Assembly: GCF_031453675.1 (NCBI RefSeq)
Contig: NZ_JAVIZX010000001.1
Location: 2,936,001 to 3,000,000, forward strand
Length of the DNA: 64,000 bases
Source of the DNA: Paracidovorax wautersii
GTDB taxonomy: Bacteria > Pseudomonadota > Gammaproteobacteria > Burkholderiales > Burkholderiaceae_C
Direction of reading: 5' to 3'
Part shown: positions 46,420 to 54,112 of the stretch, piece by piece
Numbering within the stretch: position 1 is the first letter of the stretch
How the letters are laid out: each line of letters opens with the position of its first letter
Program-made: the position numbers and the translations under genes
The notes under the pieces: model-generated
Told to the model about the DNA's origin: nothing
What the model saw: only the letters and a program-made list of their open reading frames with translations
Database searches by the model: none

Positions 46420-46842
46420 TCAGTCGTCCAGCGATGCGCTCCAGCGATCGCCCCAGTCGCGGGCCTTGTCGATGCTGCGGCGATCGCGCTTGGTGGGGCG
46501 GCCTTCGCTGAGGCTGGCCGAGGGTTCCGGCGCCAGCCGGCGCTGCTCTGCCGCGTACGCGCGGGCCGCCTGGCTCTCGGCTGTTTCTTCATAGAGCTGC
46601 TGCGCCACAGGTGCCGGCCCGCGGGCCTTGCTCAGCCCGCGCACGACCACGGTGCGGGCGACGGGCCCCTGGCGAAGGGCGATGGTGTCGCCCGGGCGGA
46701 CTTCGCGGGCCGCCTTGGCCGGCTGTTCGTTCACGGTGACCCGGCCCTTGCCGATTTCTTCGACCGCCAAGCCGCGGGTCTTGTAGAAGCGTGCGCACCA
46801 CAGCCACTTGTCCAGGCGCATCGAGTCGGGAGGCATCGTCAT
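46420..46842 (-). CDS. hslR: S4-domain RNA-binding heat-shock protein Hsp15
   Basis: A 140-residue protein with an N-terminal S4 RNA-binding domain: MRLDKWLWCARFYKTRGLAV, GRVTVNEQPAKAAREVRPGD. A basic helical tail ends in RRSIDKARDWGDRWSASLDD. Hsp15 binds stalled 50S subunits that carry nascent chains and helps recycle them. Its ATG overlaps the stop codon of the sensor kinase gene (ATGA), so it is translated as the third gene of the tctD-tctE-hslR unit. Confidence 0.88.
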   Translation of the reverse strand: MTMPPDSMRLDKWLWCARFYKTRGLAVEEIGKGRVTVNEQPAKAAREVRPGDTIALRQGPVARTVVVRGLSKARGPAPVAQQLYEETAESQAARAYAAEQRRLAPEPSASLSEGRPTKRDRRSIDKARDWGDRWSASLDD

Positions 46843-48311
46843 GGGGAGGATTGTGCCGCGGGGCTGGGGAGTTCGGGCCGCAGCGGCAGGCGCACCACGG
46901 CGTCCAGCCCGGCGATCTGGCCGCTGGCGCGGCGGTTGGTCAACGCGATGCTGCCGCCCAGGGCCTGGACGATCTCGTGGCAGATGGCCAGCCCCAGCCC
47001 CGAGCCGGTGCGGATGTCGCCCGCCGAGAAGGGCTGGAAGAGCCGCGCAGCCAGTTCGTCGTCGATGCCGGGCCCGCTGTCCGACAGCGTGAGCGCGGCG
47101 TGGCGTGCGTCGCTGCGCAGGTCCACCGTCAGGCTGCCGCCGGGCGGCGTGTAGCGGATGGCGTTGTGCAGCAGGTTGCGTGACAGCTCCCGCAGCATCC
47201 AGTCGTGGGCCTGCACGGCGGTGGCGTCGGTATGAATGCCGAAGTCCAGGTTGGCTTGGGCGATGAGCGGCGAGAGTTCCAGCGCCACTTCGCGCAGCAC
47301 CTCGTCCATGCGGGTGAGCGGCGGGGTGTGCTGCAGGCGCAGCTGCTCCACCTTGGCCAGGGCCAGCATCTGGTTGGCCAGCTGGGTGGCGCGGTCCACG
47401 GTGTCGCCGATCTCCTGCAGGGCCTGGCCGGGCGCCACATCGCCGCGCAAGGCCGACTGCACCTGCACCTTGAGCACGGCCAGCGGCGTGCGCAGCTGGT
47501 GGGCCGCGTCGCGCACGAAGCGCTTCTGGTGTTCCAGCAGGTGCGACAGGCGGTGCATGACGCCGTTGGTCGCGTCGATGAGCGGCTGCAACTCCCGCGG
47601 TGCCGCGGGCGCAGAGAGGGGGCGCAGGTCGCTCTCGGGGCGCTCCTGCACGTGCTCGCTCAACTGGCGCACCGGACGCGTGGCGCGCTGCACCACCACC
47701 ACCACGATGAGTGCGATGACGGCCACCAGCAGCGCCTGCCGGGCCAGCGTGTTCCACAGGATCTGCAGCGCCAGCGTCTGGCGCAGCTCCAGCGTTTCGG
47801 CCACCTGGATCACCGCCATGCCGCGCCCGGTGGGGCTGGCCACGGGCTGCAGCAGCACCGCCACGCGCACCGGCTGCCCGCGGAACTCATCGTCGTAGAA
47901 GTCCACCAGCGCGGCGTAGGGCGGCCGCGCGGGAATGGTGCCGCGCCAGGCGGGCAGCTCCGCAAAGCCGGAGACGAGTTCGCCATGCAGGTTGGACACG
48001 CGGTAGAACATGCGGCTCTGGTTGTCCGCCTCGAAGGTCTCGAGCGCCGAGTAGGGCACGGTGGCGCGCAATTCCGCCAGGTCGTCGTAGCCGATCACGT
48101 CCAGTTGTTCGCTGATGCTCTTGGTGGAGGCCAGCAGCGTGCGGTCGTAGGCGGTGTGCAGCGACCCCAGCGTCTGCCGGTACAGGCTCAGCGTGTTGTA
48201 GGCAATGAAGACGATGACCGGCACCAGAATGCCCACCAGGAGCTGGCGGCGCAGCGAGCGCGAGCGTGGCCGCTGCGCTCGGCCTGGCGCAGCGCGGGGC
48301 CAGGCCCTCAC
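46839..48311 (-). CDS. tctE: sensor histidine kinase TctE-like
   Basis: A 490-residue membrane kinase with two helices (about residues 23-44 and 186-207) around a periplasmic sensor domain, then HAMP-like linker, dimerisation domain with H271 in RFVRDAAHQLRTPLAV and ATPase domain (RNLLHNAIRYTPPGG, DSGPGI, GSGLGLAICHEIV). TctE senses extracellular tricarboxylates such as citrate and phosphorylates TctD. Start and stop overlap tctD and hslR by 4 bases each. It faces the tctCBA operon. Confidence 0.87.
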   Translation of the reverse strand: MRAWPRAAPGRAQRPRSRSLRRQLLVGILVPVIVFIAYNTLSLYRQTLGSLHTAYDRTLLASTKSISEQLDVIGYDDLAELRATVPYSALETFEADNQSRMFYRVSNLHGELVSGFAELPAWRGTIPARPPYAALVDFYDDEFRGQPVRVAVLLQPVASPTGRGMAVIQVAETLELRQTLALQILWNTLARQALLVAVIALIVVVVVQRATRPVRQLSEHVQERPESDLRPLSAPAAPRELQPLIDATNGVMHRLSHLLEHQKRFVRDAAHQLRTPLAVLKVQVQSALRGDVAPGQALQEIGDTVDRATQLANQMLALAKVEQLRLQHTPPLTRMDEVLREVALELSPLIAQANLDFGIHTDATAVQAHDWMLRELSRNLLHNAIRYTPPGGSLTVDLRSDARHAALTLSDSGPGIDDELAARLFQPFSAGDIRTGSGLGLAICHEIVQALGGSIALTNRRASGQIAGLDAVVRLPLRPELPSPAAQSSP

Positions 48312-48994
48312 GCGTCCGCCTTCAGCAGGTAGCCCAGGCCGCGCAGCGTCATTAGCGTGAGGCCCGTGTCGGCCAGCTTCTTGCGCAGCCGGTAGACCAC
48401 CACCTCGATGGCCTCGTACTGCACGTCGAGCTGGCCCGGAAAGACCAGCTCGTACAGCCGCTCCTTGGTCACCGCATGGCCGGGCTGGGCGAGCAGGGCG
48501 TGCATCAGCGCCAGCTCGCGCGGGGTGAGTTCCATCACCTCGCCGCGCAGGTAGAGCGCGCCGCTGTCCTTGTCGTAGCGGATGGCGCCCAGCTGCAGGG
48601 TGCTGGACGATGTCCGCGGCTCGGCCGCCGTGTCGCCCAGCCGGCGCACCAGGGCGCGCAGGCGGGCTTCCAGCTCATCCAGGTCGAAGGGTTTGGGCAG
48701 GTAGTCGTCGGCGCCTGCGTTCAGGCCCAGCACCCGGTCGCCCACGGTGCCCCGTGCGGTCAGCAGCAGCACGGGCGTGCGCAGCCCCTGCGCGCGGCCC
48801 TGCTGCAGCACCTGCAGGCCGTCCAGGCCCGGCAGGCTGAGGTCGAGCACGATGGCGTCCGGCGGCTGTGCGGCCCAGTGCGCGAGCGCGGCGCGGCCAT
48901 CCGTGCATGCCGTCACCCGCATGCCGCGGCGCGCCAGCGATCGCTGCAGCGTGGCCTGCATGGCGGGGTCATCTTCGACGAGAAGCAGTTGCAT
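48308..48994 (-). CDS. tctD: response regulator TctD-like
   Basis: A 228-residue OmpR-type regulator: receiver domain (LLLVEDDPAMQATLQRSLAR, phosphoacceptor D51 in IVLDLSLPGLDGL, Lys in YLPKPFDLDELEARL) and a winged-helix DNA-binding domain (about 130-225, YEAIEVVVYRLRKKLADTG). With TctE it should activate the divergent tctCBA operon. It is the first gene of a unit with tctE and hslR, each overlapping the next as ATGA. Confidence 0.88.
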   Translation of the reverse strand: MQLLLVEDDPAMQATLQRSLARRGMRVTACTDGRAALAHWAAQPPDAIVLDLSLPGLDGLQVLQQGRAQGLRTPVLLLTARGTVGDRVLGLNAGADDYLPKPFDLDELEARLRALVRRLGDTAAEPRTSSSTLQLGAIRYDKDSGALYLRGEVMELTPRELALMHALLAQPGHAVTKERLYELVFPGQLDVQYEAIEVVVYRLRKKLADTGLTLMTLRGLGYLLKADA

Positions 48995-49050
48995 GGACGG
49001 GTCCTGAGAGGGGAGGCACGGGGCGCGGCGAGCGGCGCGGCGGTTCAATT

Positions 49051-49140
49051 TTGATAGCGCAGTGCGCTTGATTTCATTGCATTTCAATGCCAAATGGTAT
49101 TTAATTCCTTGATTAACAAGCGCAAGCAGCTATTGATTCA
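49051..49140. repeat. paired AGCTATCAAA-type repeats in the tctD-tctC region
   Basis: Two inverted copies lie in the 315-base divergent region between tctD and tctC: TTTGATAGCGCAGTGCGCTT (49051-49070) and CAAGCGCAAGCAGCTATTGA (49118-49137), with AT-rich sequence between. The rest of the gap must hold both promoters and any TctD sites; I cannot identify a TctD-binding repeat by eye. Confidence 0.6.
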
Positions 49141-49309
49141 ATAGCGAGGAAGCGCGCCATCCAACTCGTGGCCTTGATTTTGAACGCCGCGAAAGCCCGC
49201 GGCGCCGGCCTTTCGCATGGGTGTTTTCCCTGAGTCTGCGGACAGCCATTTGACAGGAACGGCGCGCATCATCAGCCCGTTCGTGCAATCGATAACAGGA
49301 GACACCCTC

Positions 49310-50272
49310 ATGCGTCGCGATACCTTCCTCAAATCCTTGGCCGCCCTGGCTGCCGCCGGCGCCCTGCCGCTGTCGGCCCACGCCGCGGCCGTCGCCGTCA
49401 AGATGATGCTGCCGGCCAACCCTGGCGGTGGCTGGGACACCACGGGCCGCGCGCTCGGCAAGGCCCTGCAGGACGCAGGCGTGGCCTCGTCGGTCACGTA
49501 CGACAACAAGGGCGGCGCGGCCGGCGCCATCGGCCTGGCGCAGTTCGTCAACTCCAGCAAGGGCGACCCGAACGCGCTGATGGTGATGGGCGCCGTCATG
49601 CTGGGCGGCATCATCACCGGCAAGCCGCCGGTGAACCTGTCGCAGGCCACGCCGATCGCGCGCCTGACCAGCGAATACAACGTCTTCGTGCTGCCCGCCA
49701 ACTCGCCCTTCAAGAACATGGGCGAGGTGATCGCCCAGCTGAAGAAGGACCCCGGCAGCGTGAAGTGGGGCGGCGGTTCGCGCGGCTCCACCGAGCACAT
49801 CGCAGCCGCCATGATCGCCCGCGAAGTGGGCGTGGACCCGGCCAAGATCAACTACGTGGCCTTCCGTGGGGGCGGCGAGGCCATCGCTGCCATCCTGGGC
49901 GGCAACGTGACCATCGGCGGTGGCGGCTACAGCGAGATGGCCGAGTACATCAACACCAAGAAGATGGTGCCGGTCGCCGTCACCTCGGGCGAACGCCTGA
50001 AGGGCTCCTCGGTGCCCACGCTCAAGGAGCAGGGCGTGAATGTGGAGATCGGCAACTGGCGCGGCGTGTATGCCCCTCCCGGCATCACTGCGGACCAGCG
50101 CAACGCCCTGATCGACATGGTCTTGAAGGCCACGAAGAGCAAGGCCTGGGCCGAGGCGCTCGAGAAGAACGACTGGACGCCGGCCTGGATGGCGGGCGAC
50201 GAGTTCGCCAAGTTCGTGGACGCCGAGTTTGCCAACCTGCGCGACACCATGACGCGCGCCGGCATGGTCTGA
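49310..50272 (+). CDS. tctC: TctC-type tricarboxylate-binding protein
   Basis: A 320-residue periplasmic binding protein with a signal peptide (LAALAAAGALPLSAHA-A). Typical residues are MMLPANPGGGWDTTGRALGK, VTYDNKGGAAGAIGLAQFVN and VAFRGGGEAIAAILGGNVTI, the last being the ligand-contacting loop. It hands tricarboxylates to TctAB. The ribosome-binding site is ACAGGAGAC. It leads the operon tctC-tctB-tctA and is opposite its regulators. Confidence 0.9.
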   Translation: MRRDTFLKSLAALAAAGALPLSAHAAAVAVKMMLPANPGGGWDTTGRALGKALQDAGVASSVTYDNKGGAAGAIGLAQFVNSSKGDPNALMVMGAVMLGGIITGKPPVNLSQATPIARLTSEYNVFVLPANSPFKNMGEVIAQLKKDPGSVKWGGGSRGSTEHIAAAMIAREVGVDPAKINYVAFRGGGEAIAAILGGNVTIGGGGYSEMAEYINTKKMVPVAVTSGERLKGSSVPTLKEQGVNVEIGNWRGVYAPPGITADQRNALIDMVLKATKSKAWAEALEKNDWTPAWMAGDEFAKFVDAEFANLRDTMTRAGMV

Positions 50273-50444
50273 GCGTACGCTGCCGCCGGGCAACGCCACA
50301 GGGCGTCGCCCGTGTCTGCAGCGCCTGCGGTCTGCGCCCAGCAGCGCCGGATCGCAGGCGTCTTTTCTTGCGCCGCTGCCGGCGCCGATTGCATCGAATC
50401 GAATCGCCACGGGCCATTGCGCCGCGTGGCCAGCGAGGTCTTCC

Positions 50445-51011
50445 ATGTCTCAACCCCAAGCACCTTCTTCCTCCGGGCCGGACGTGCACGCGCCCGGCGA
50501 GGGCACGGTTCCCAGTTCGCGCGCGCAGATCCTGGTCGGCGCGGGCGTGCTGCTCACGGCTGCGGCGCTGGCCTTCGGCGCGCTGCAGATTCCCGGTGAC
50601 TCGGGCTACGGCGGCGTCGGCCCCAACTTCCTGCCCTGGCTGGTGTCGGCGGTGCTGGCGGTATGTGGCGGCTTTCTCATCTGGGAGTCGCTGTCCGGCG
50701 GCTTCCGCTCCATGGACGACCCGAGCGGCGATGCACGCGCCAACAAGCAGGCCTTCGTCTGGGTGTCGGCGGGGCTGCTGCTGAACGCGGCCCTCATCGG
50801 CACGGTGGGCTTCATCGTGAGCTGCACGCTGTGCTACCTGCTGGCCGTGCAGGGCCTGCGCCGCGCCGCTGGCCAGCCGGCGGCCAGCAGCCCGCGCACC
50901 TGGGCCGTGGACGCGCTGACCGGCGTGCTCATCTCCGCGCCCGTGTTCTGGGCTTTCACGCAATTCCTGGCGATCAATCTGCCAGGGCTGACGCAAACCG
51001 GGTGGCTATGA
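50445..51011 (+). CDS. tctB: TctB, small membrane subunit of the TTT transporter
   Basis: A 188-residue protein with four hydrophobic segments, the standard TctB layout. After a Pro/Ser-rich start come ILVGAGVLLTAAALAFGALQ, GYGGVGPNFLPWLVSAVLAV and FVWVSAGLLLNAALIGTVGF. TctB supports the large TctA subunit in sodium- or proton-driven uptake. Its TGA stop codon is also the start of a foldback element that fills the gap to tctA. Confidence 0.85.
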   Translation: MSQPQAPSSSGPDVHAPGEGTVPSSRAQILVGAGVLLTAAALAFGALQIPGDSGYGGVGPNFLPWLVSAVLAVCGGFLIWESLSGGFRSMDDPSGDARANKQAFVWVSAGLLLNAALIGTVGFIVSCTLCYLLAVQGLRRAAGQPAASSPRTWAVDALTGVLISAPVFWAFTQFLAINLPGLTQTGWL

Positions 51012-51274
51012 ACCTCTTTATGGCTTTTTCACGGGGTACGTTGCCCCGAAAAGGCGGTGGATGCAAGGCGCACACCGCAGCCGGGCTGGTGGCCCGGCGA
51101 GGATTTGCAACGCCGCAGGCATCGCCTTTTCGAGGCAACCCTCTGGGCATGGCTGCAACCGGCCACGCTCGTTGTTCCCCGCCTTGCCCAGGCTGCCGCA
51201 TGGGCAGCGGCGGGCGCCTAGATCGTGGCCGTTTGCAGCCATGCGTACCCCATGAAAAAGCCATGAAGAGGTTC
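51010..51274. repeat. three-armed foldback element (copy 2) filling the tctB-tctA gap
   Basis: Terminal inverted repeats 51010-51040 and 51244-51274 match at 29 of 31 positions. Within them two further stems form side by side: 51040-51056 with 51123-51139 (16 of 17 match), which encloses a perfect GCCGGGC/GCCCGGC hairpin (51080-51098), and 51148-51167 with 51224-51243 (19 of 20). The whole can fold as a three-way junction in DNA or RNA. It begins in the tctB stop codon and ends 3 bases before the tctA ATG; GAGG at 51268-51271, the tctA ribosome-binding site, lies in the closing helix. Confidence 0.85.
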
Positions 51275-51277
51275 TGA

Positions 51278-52798
51278 ATGGAAATCTTTGACGCACTGAT
51301 GGCGGGCTTTGTCACCGCCGCAACCCCCGCCAATCTGCTGTGGGCCCTGGTGGGCTGCGCGCTCGGCACGGCCGTGGGCGTGCTGCCGGGCATCGGTCCT
51401 GCCGTGGCTGTGGCCATGCTGCTGCCCATCACGGCCAAGGTGGAGGTCACGGCCTCCATGATCTTCTTTGCCGGCATCTACTACGGCGCCATGTACGGTG
51501 GTTCGACCACCTCGATCCTGCTGAACACACCGGGCGAGACGGCCAGCATGGTGACGGCCATGGAAGGCAACAAGATGGCCAAGAGCGGGCGCGCCGGCGC
51601 GGCGCTGGCCACCTCGGCCATCGGCTCGTTCGTCGCGGGCACGGTGGCCACGGTGATCGTCACGCTGTTCGCCCCCTACGTGGCGGACTTCGCCGTCAAG
51701 CTGGGCCCGCCGGAATACTTCATGCTCATGGTGCTCGCCTTCACCACGGTGAGTGCGGTGCTGGGCAAGAGCACGGTGCGCGGCATGACGGCGCTGTTCG
51801 TCGGTTTGGCGCTGGGCTGCATCGGCATGGACCAGATCTCCGGCGCGGCGCGCTACACGCTGGGCAAGCCCGAACTGCTGGACGGCATCGACATCGTGCT
51901 GGTGGCCGTGGGCCTGTTCGCCGTGGCCGAGGTGCTGTATGCCGCCATGTACGAAGGCCGCGTGGTCGACACGCAGAACAAGATGGGCCGCGTGCACATG
52001 ACCGGCCGCGACTGGAAGCGTTCCATTCCGGCGTGGCTGCGCGGCACCGCCATTGGCACCCCGTTCGGCTGCATTCCTGCCGGCGGCACCGAGATCCCGA
52101 CCTTCCTGAGCTATGCCACCGAGAAGAAGCTCGCCAAGGGCGAGGACCGGGAGGAGTTCGGCACCAAGGGCGCCATCGAAGGCGTGGCCGGCCCCGAGGC
52201 CGCCAACAACGCCACCGTGACGGCCGCGCTGATTCCGCTGCTGACGCTGGGCATTCCCACCAGCAACACCACTGCGGTGCTGCTGGGCGCGTTCCAGAAC
52301 TACGGCATCAACCCGGGCCCGCAGTTGTTCACCACCTCGGCCACGCTGGTGTGGGCGCTGATCGCGTCGCTGTACATCGGCAACATCATGCTGCTGGTGC
52401 TGAACCTGCCCATGGTGGGCCTGTGGGTGAAGCTGCTCAAGGTGCCCAAGCCGCAGCTCTATGCCGGCATCCTGATCTTCGCCACCGTCGGTGCCTACGG
52501 CATGCGCCAGAGCGCGTTCGATCTGTTCCTGCTGTATGCCATCGGCATGCTGGGCGTGCTGATGCGCCGCTTCGACTTCCCCACGGCCCCCGTGGTGGTG
52601 GGCATGATCCTGGGCCCATTGGCCGAGGCGCAGATGCGCAACGCCATTTCCATCGGCGAGGGCAGCTGGCTGGTGTTCCTGCAGCGGCCCATGTCGGTGA
52701 CGCTGGTGGTCATCGTGCTGACCGTGCTGATCCTGCCGCGCGCCCTCAAGGTGCTGTCGCGCCGCAAGATGGTGCGGCTGCAGCAACTGGACGCCTGA
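51278..52798 (+). CDS. tctA: TctA, large membrane subunit of the TTT transporter
   Basis: A 506-residue protein with 11-12 hydrophobic helices. The conserved TctA loops are [60 protein letters not shown] and [18 protein letters not shown]. Together with TctB and TctC it imports tricarboxylates. Its ribosome-binding site GAGG is buried in the inverted repeat upstream, so initiation may depend on unfolding of that structure by ribosomes coming from tctB or on other factors. Confidence 0.93.
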   Translation: MEIFDALMAGFVTAATPANLLWALVGCALGTAVGVLPGIGPAVAVAMLLPITAKVEVTASMIFFAGIYYGAMYGGSTTSILLNTPGETASMVTAMEGNKMAKSGRAGAALATSAIGSFVAGTVATVIVTLFAPYVADFAVKLGPPEYFMLMVLAFTTVSAVLGKSTVRGMTALFVGLALGCIGMDQISGAARYTLGKPELLDGIDIVLVAVGLFAVAEVLYAAMYEGRVVDTQNKMGRVHMTGRDWKRSIPAWLRGTAIGTPFGCIPAGGTEIPTFLSYATEKKLAKGEDREEFGTKGAIEGVAGPEAANNATVTAALIPLLTLGIPTSNTTAVLLGAFQNYGINPGPQLFTTSATLVWALIASLYIGNIMLLVLNLPMVGLWVKLLKVPKPQLYAGILIFATVGAYGMRQSAFDLFLLYAIGMLGVLMRRFDFPTAPVVVGMILGPLAEAQMRNAISIGEGSWLVFLQRPMSVTLVVIVLTVLILPRALKVLSRRKMVRLQQLDA

Positions 52799-52832
52799 AC
52801 TTCCGAAGAGCGCAGATAGAGAGCGCGCAAGA

Positions 52833-52858
52833 AAAACGCCCGGCATGCCGGGCGTTTT
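52833..52858. terminator. bidirectional terminator between tctA and the iron locus
   Basis: AAAACGCCCGGC and ATGCCGGGCGTTTT form a perfect palindrome with A-tracts on one side and T-tracts on the other, so it can stop transcription from both convergent operons. Confidence 0.85.
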
Positions 52859-52889
52859 GCATGGGGCGGGCCAGCGGCCCGCACGGATA

Positions 52890-54086
52890 TCAGTGCGCCG
52901 TCTTGGAGGCCTCGGGCACCAGGTGCGCGCCGCCGGCTGGCGCTGCTGCGGCATCGGCGGAGGAGGCCGCCGGCGCGGGCCGCGCCTTGTGCTGCCGCCG
53001 CGCGATCCAGAGGTACAGCCCGCTGCCCAGCACCACGATGGTGGCGATGTCGAGCAGCGCCCAGAGGATCTTCATCGGCATGCCGCCGTAGTCGCCGAAA
53101 TGCAGCGGCTGCGAGACGAGCAGGGCGGTGAGGTACCACGGCAGCGCGGGCGCGGCAGTCACCTCGGCCGTCTTCGCATCCACCAGCACCGGCTGCAGCA
53201 GGCGCGACGTCAGGGGCTGGTCGCCGCGCAGGAAGAAGGTGTGGTGGTGCGGGCTGGAGAAGGCCGTGCCCGGAAAGGCGATGAACGACAGCTGGGTGCC
53301 CGGCGCGCGCGCCATGGCCGCCTCCATCGACTTCTGCACCGACGCACGCTGCGCCACCGGCACGACCGGCTGGCCCTTGTAAGGCTCCAGCAGCGCCGTG
53401 AGTTCGGAGTACTGCCAGTACTTGATGAGCAGGTCGGCCCAGGTGTTGATCATGCCGGTGCCACCCACCGCGAACGCCCAGACCAGCGTGACGATGCCCA
53501 GCAGGTTGTGCAGGTCCAGCCACTTCACCCGCGTTGACCGGTCGCGCCGCACCTCGCCGAACGCGAGCTTGCGCATGAAGGGCGCGTACAGCACCACGCC
53601 CGTCACGATGGCCACGAGCAGCAGCAGCCCCATGAAGCCCAGGAACAGCTTGCCGGCCAGGCCTGCAAACAGGTCCACGTGCAGCTTGAACATCACGTAC
53701 ATGAAGCCCTCGTCGAAGCGCGGCTGGGCCAGGATGCCGGCGGTGCGCGCATCGATGGCGACGGAGCGGAAGTCGTCCGTCGGATCGGGCGTGGGCGTGA
53801 GGGTGGTGAACCACAGGTCGGTGCTGTCCTCGGGGTGCGAGACGAACTGCACCACCCGGTCCGGGTGCTGTGCGCGGGCCACCTCCAGCACCTTGTCCAG
53901 GCTGGCGCGCGGTGTGCCTGCGGGCATCGGAGGTGCCTCCACCTCGGTGCCGAGCAGATGCCCGATCTCGTGGTGGAAGATCAGCGGCAGGCCGGTCAGG
54001 CACAGCAGCAGCATGAAGACCGTGCAGACCAGGCTGCTCCACTTGTGCAGCCAGGTCCAGGTCTTGAGCGCGCGGGGCGTGAGCAT
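52890..54086 (-). CDS. PepSY-associated membrane protein, probable iron-uptake reductase
   Basis: A 398-residue protein with four membrane helices and two PepSY-like periplasmic stretches. It starts TWLHKWSSLVCTVFMLLLCL and contains FKLHVDLFAGLAGKLFLGFM, KWLDLHNLLGIVTLVWAFAV and QPLHFGDYGGMPMKILWALL; the helix-embedded His residues suggest heme binding as in PiuB/FsrB-type siderophore reductases. It is the last gene of the Fur-regulated unit behind the TonB-dependent receptor, 26 bases away. The role in reductive release of iron is inferred from family and context. Confidence 0.85.
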   Translation of the reverse strand: MLTPRALKTWTWLHKWSSLVCTVFMLLLCLTGLPLIFHHEIGHLLGTEVEAPPMPAGTPRASLDKVLEVARAQHPDRVVQFVSHPEDSTDLWFTTLTPTPDPTDDFRSVAIDARTAGILAQPRFDEGFMYVMFKLHVDLFAGLAGKLFLGFMGLLLLVAIVTGVVLYAPFMRKLAFGEVRRDRSTRVKWLDLHNLLGIVTLVWAFAVGGTGMINTWADLLIKYWQYSELTALLEPYKGQPVVPVAQRASVQKSMEAAMARAPGTQLSFIAFPGTAFSSPHHHTFFLRGDQPLTSRLLQPVLVDAKTAEVTAAPALPWYLTALLVSQPLHFGDYGGMPMKILWALLDIATIVVLGSGLYLWIARRQHKARPAPAASSADAAAAPAGGAHLVPEASKTAH

Positions 54087-54112
54087 GGTGGCGGGGTCTC
54101 CCGGTCAGGCGC

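Noticed and set aside
50085-50996. A 303-codon minus-strand frame across tctC and tctB.
   Set aside because: It is antisense to two well-supported genes and has an Arg/Ala/Pro composition with no motif.
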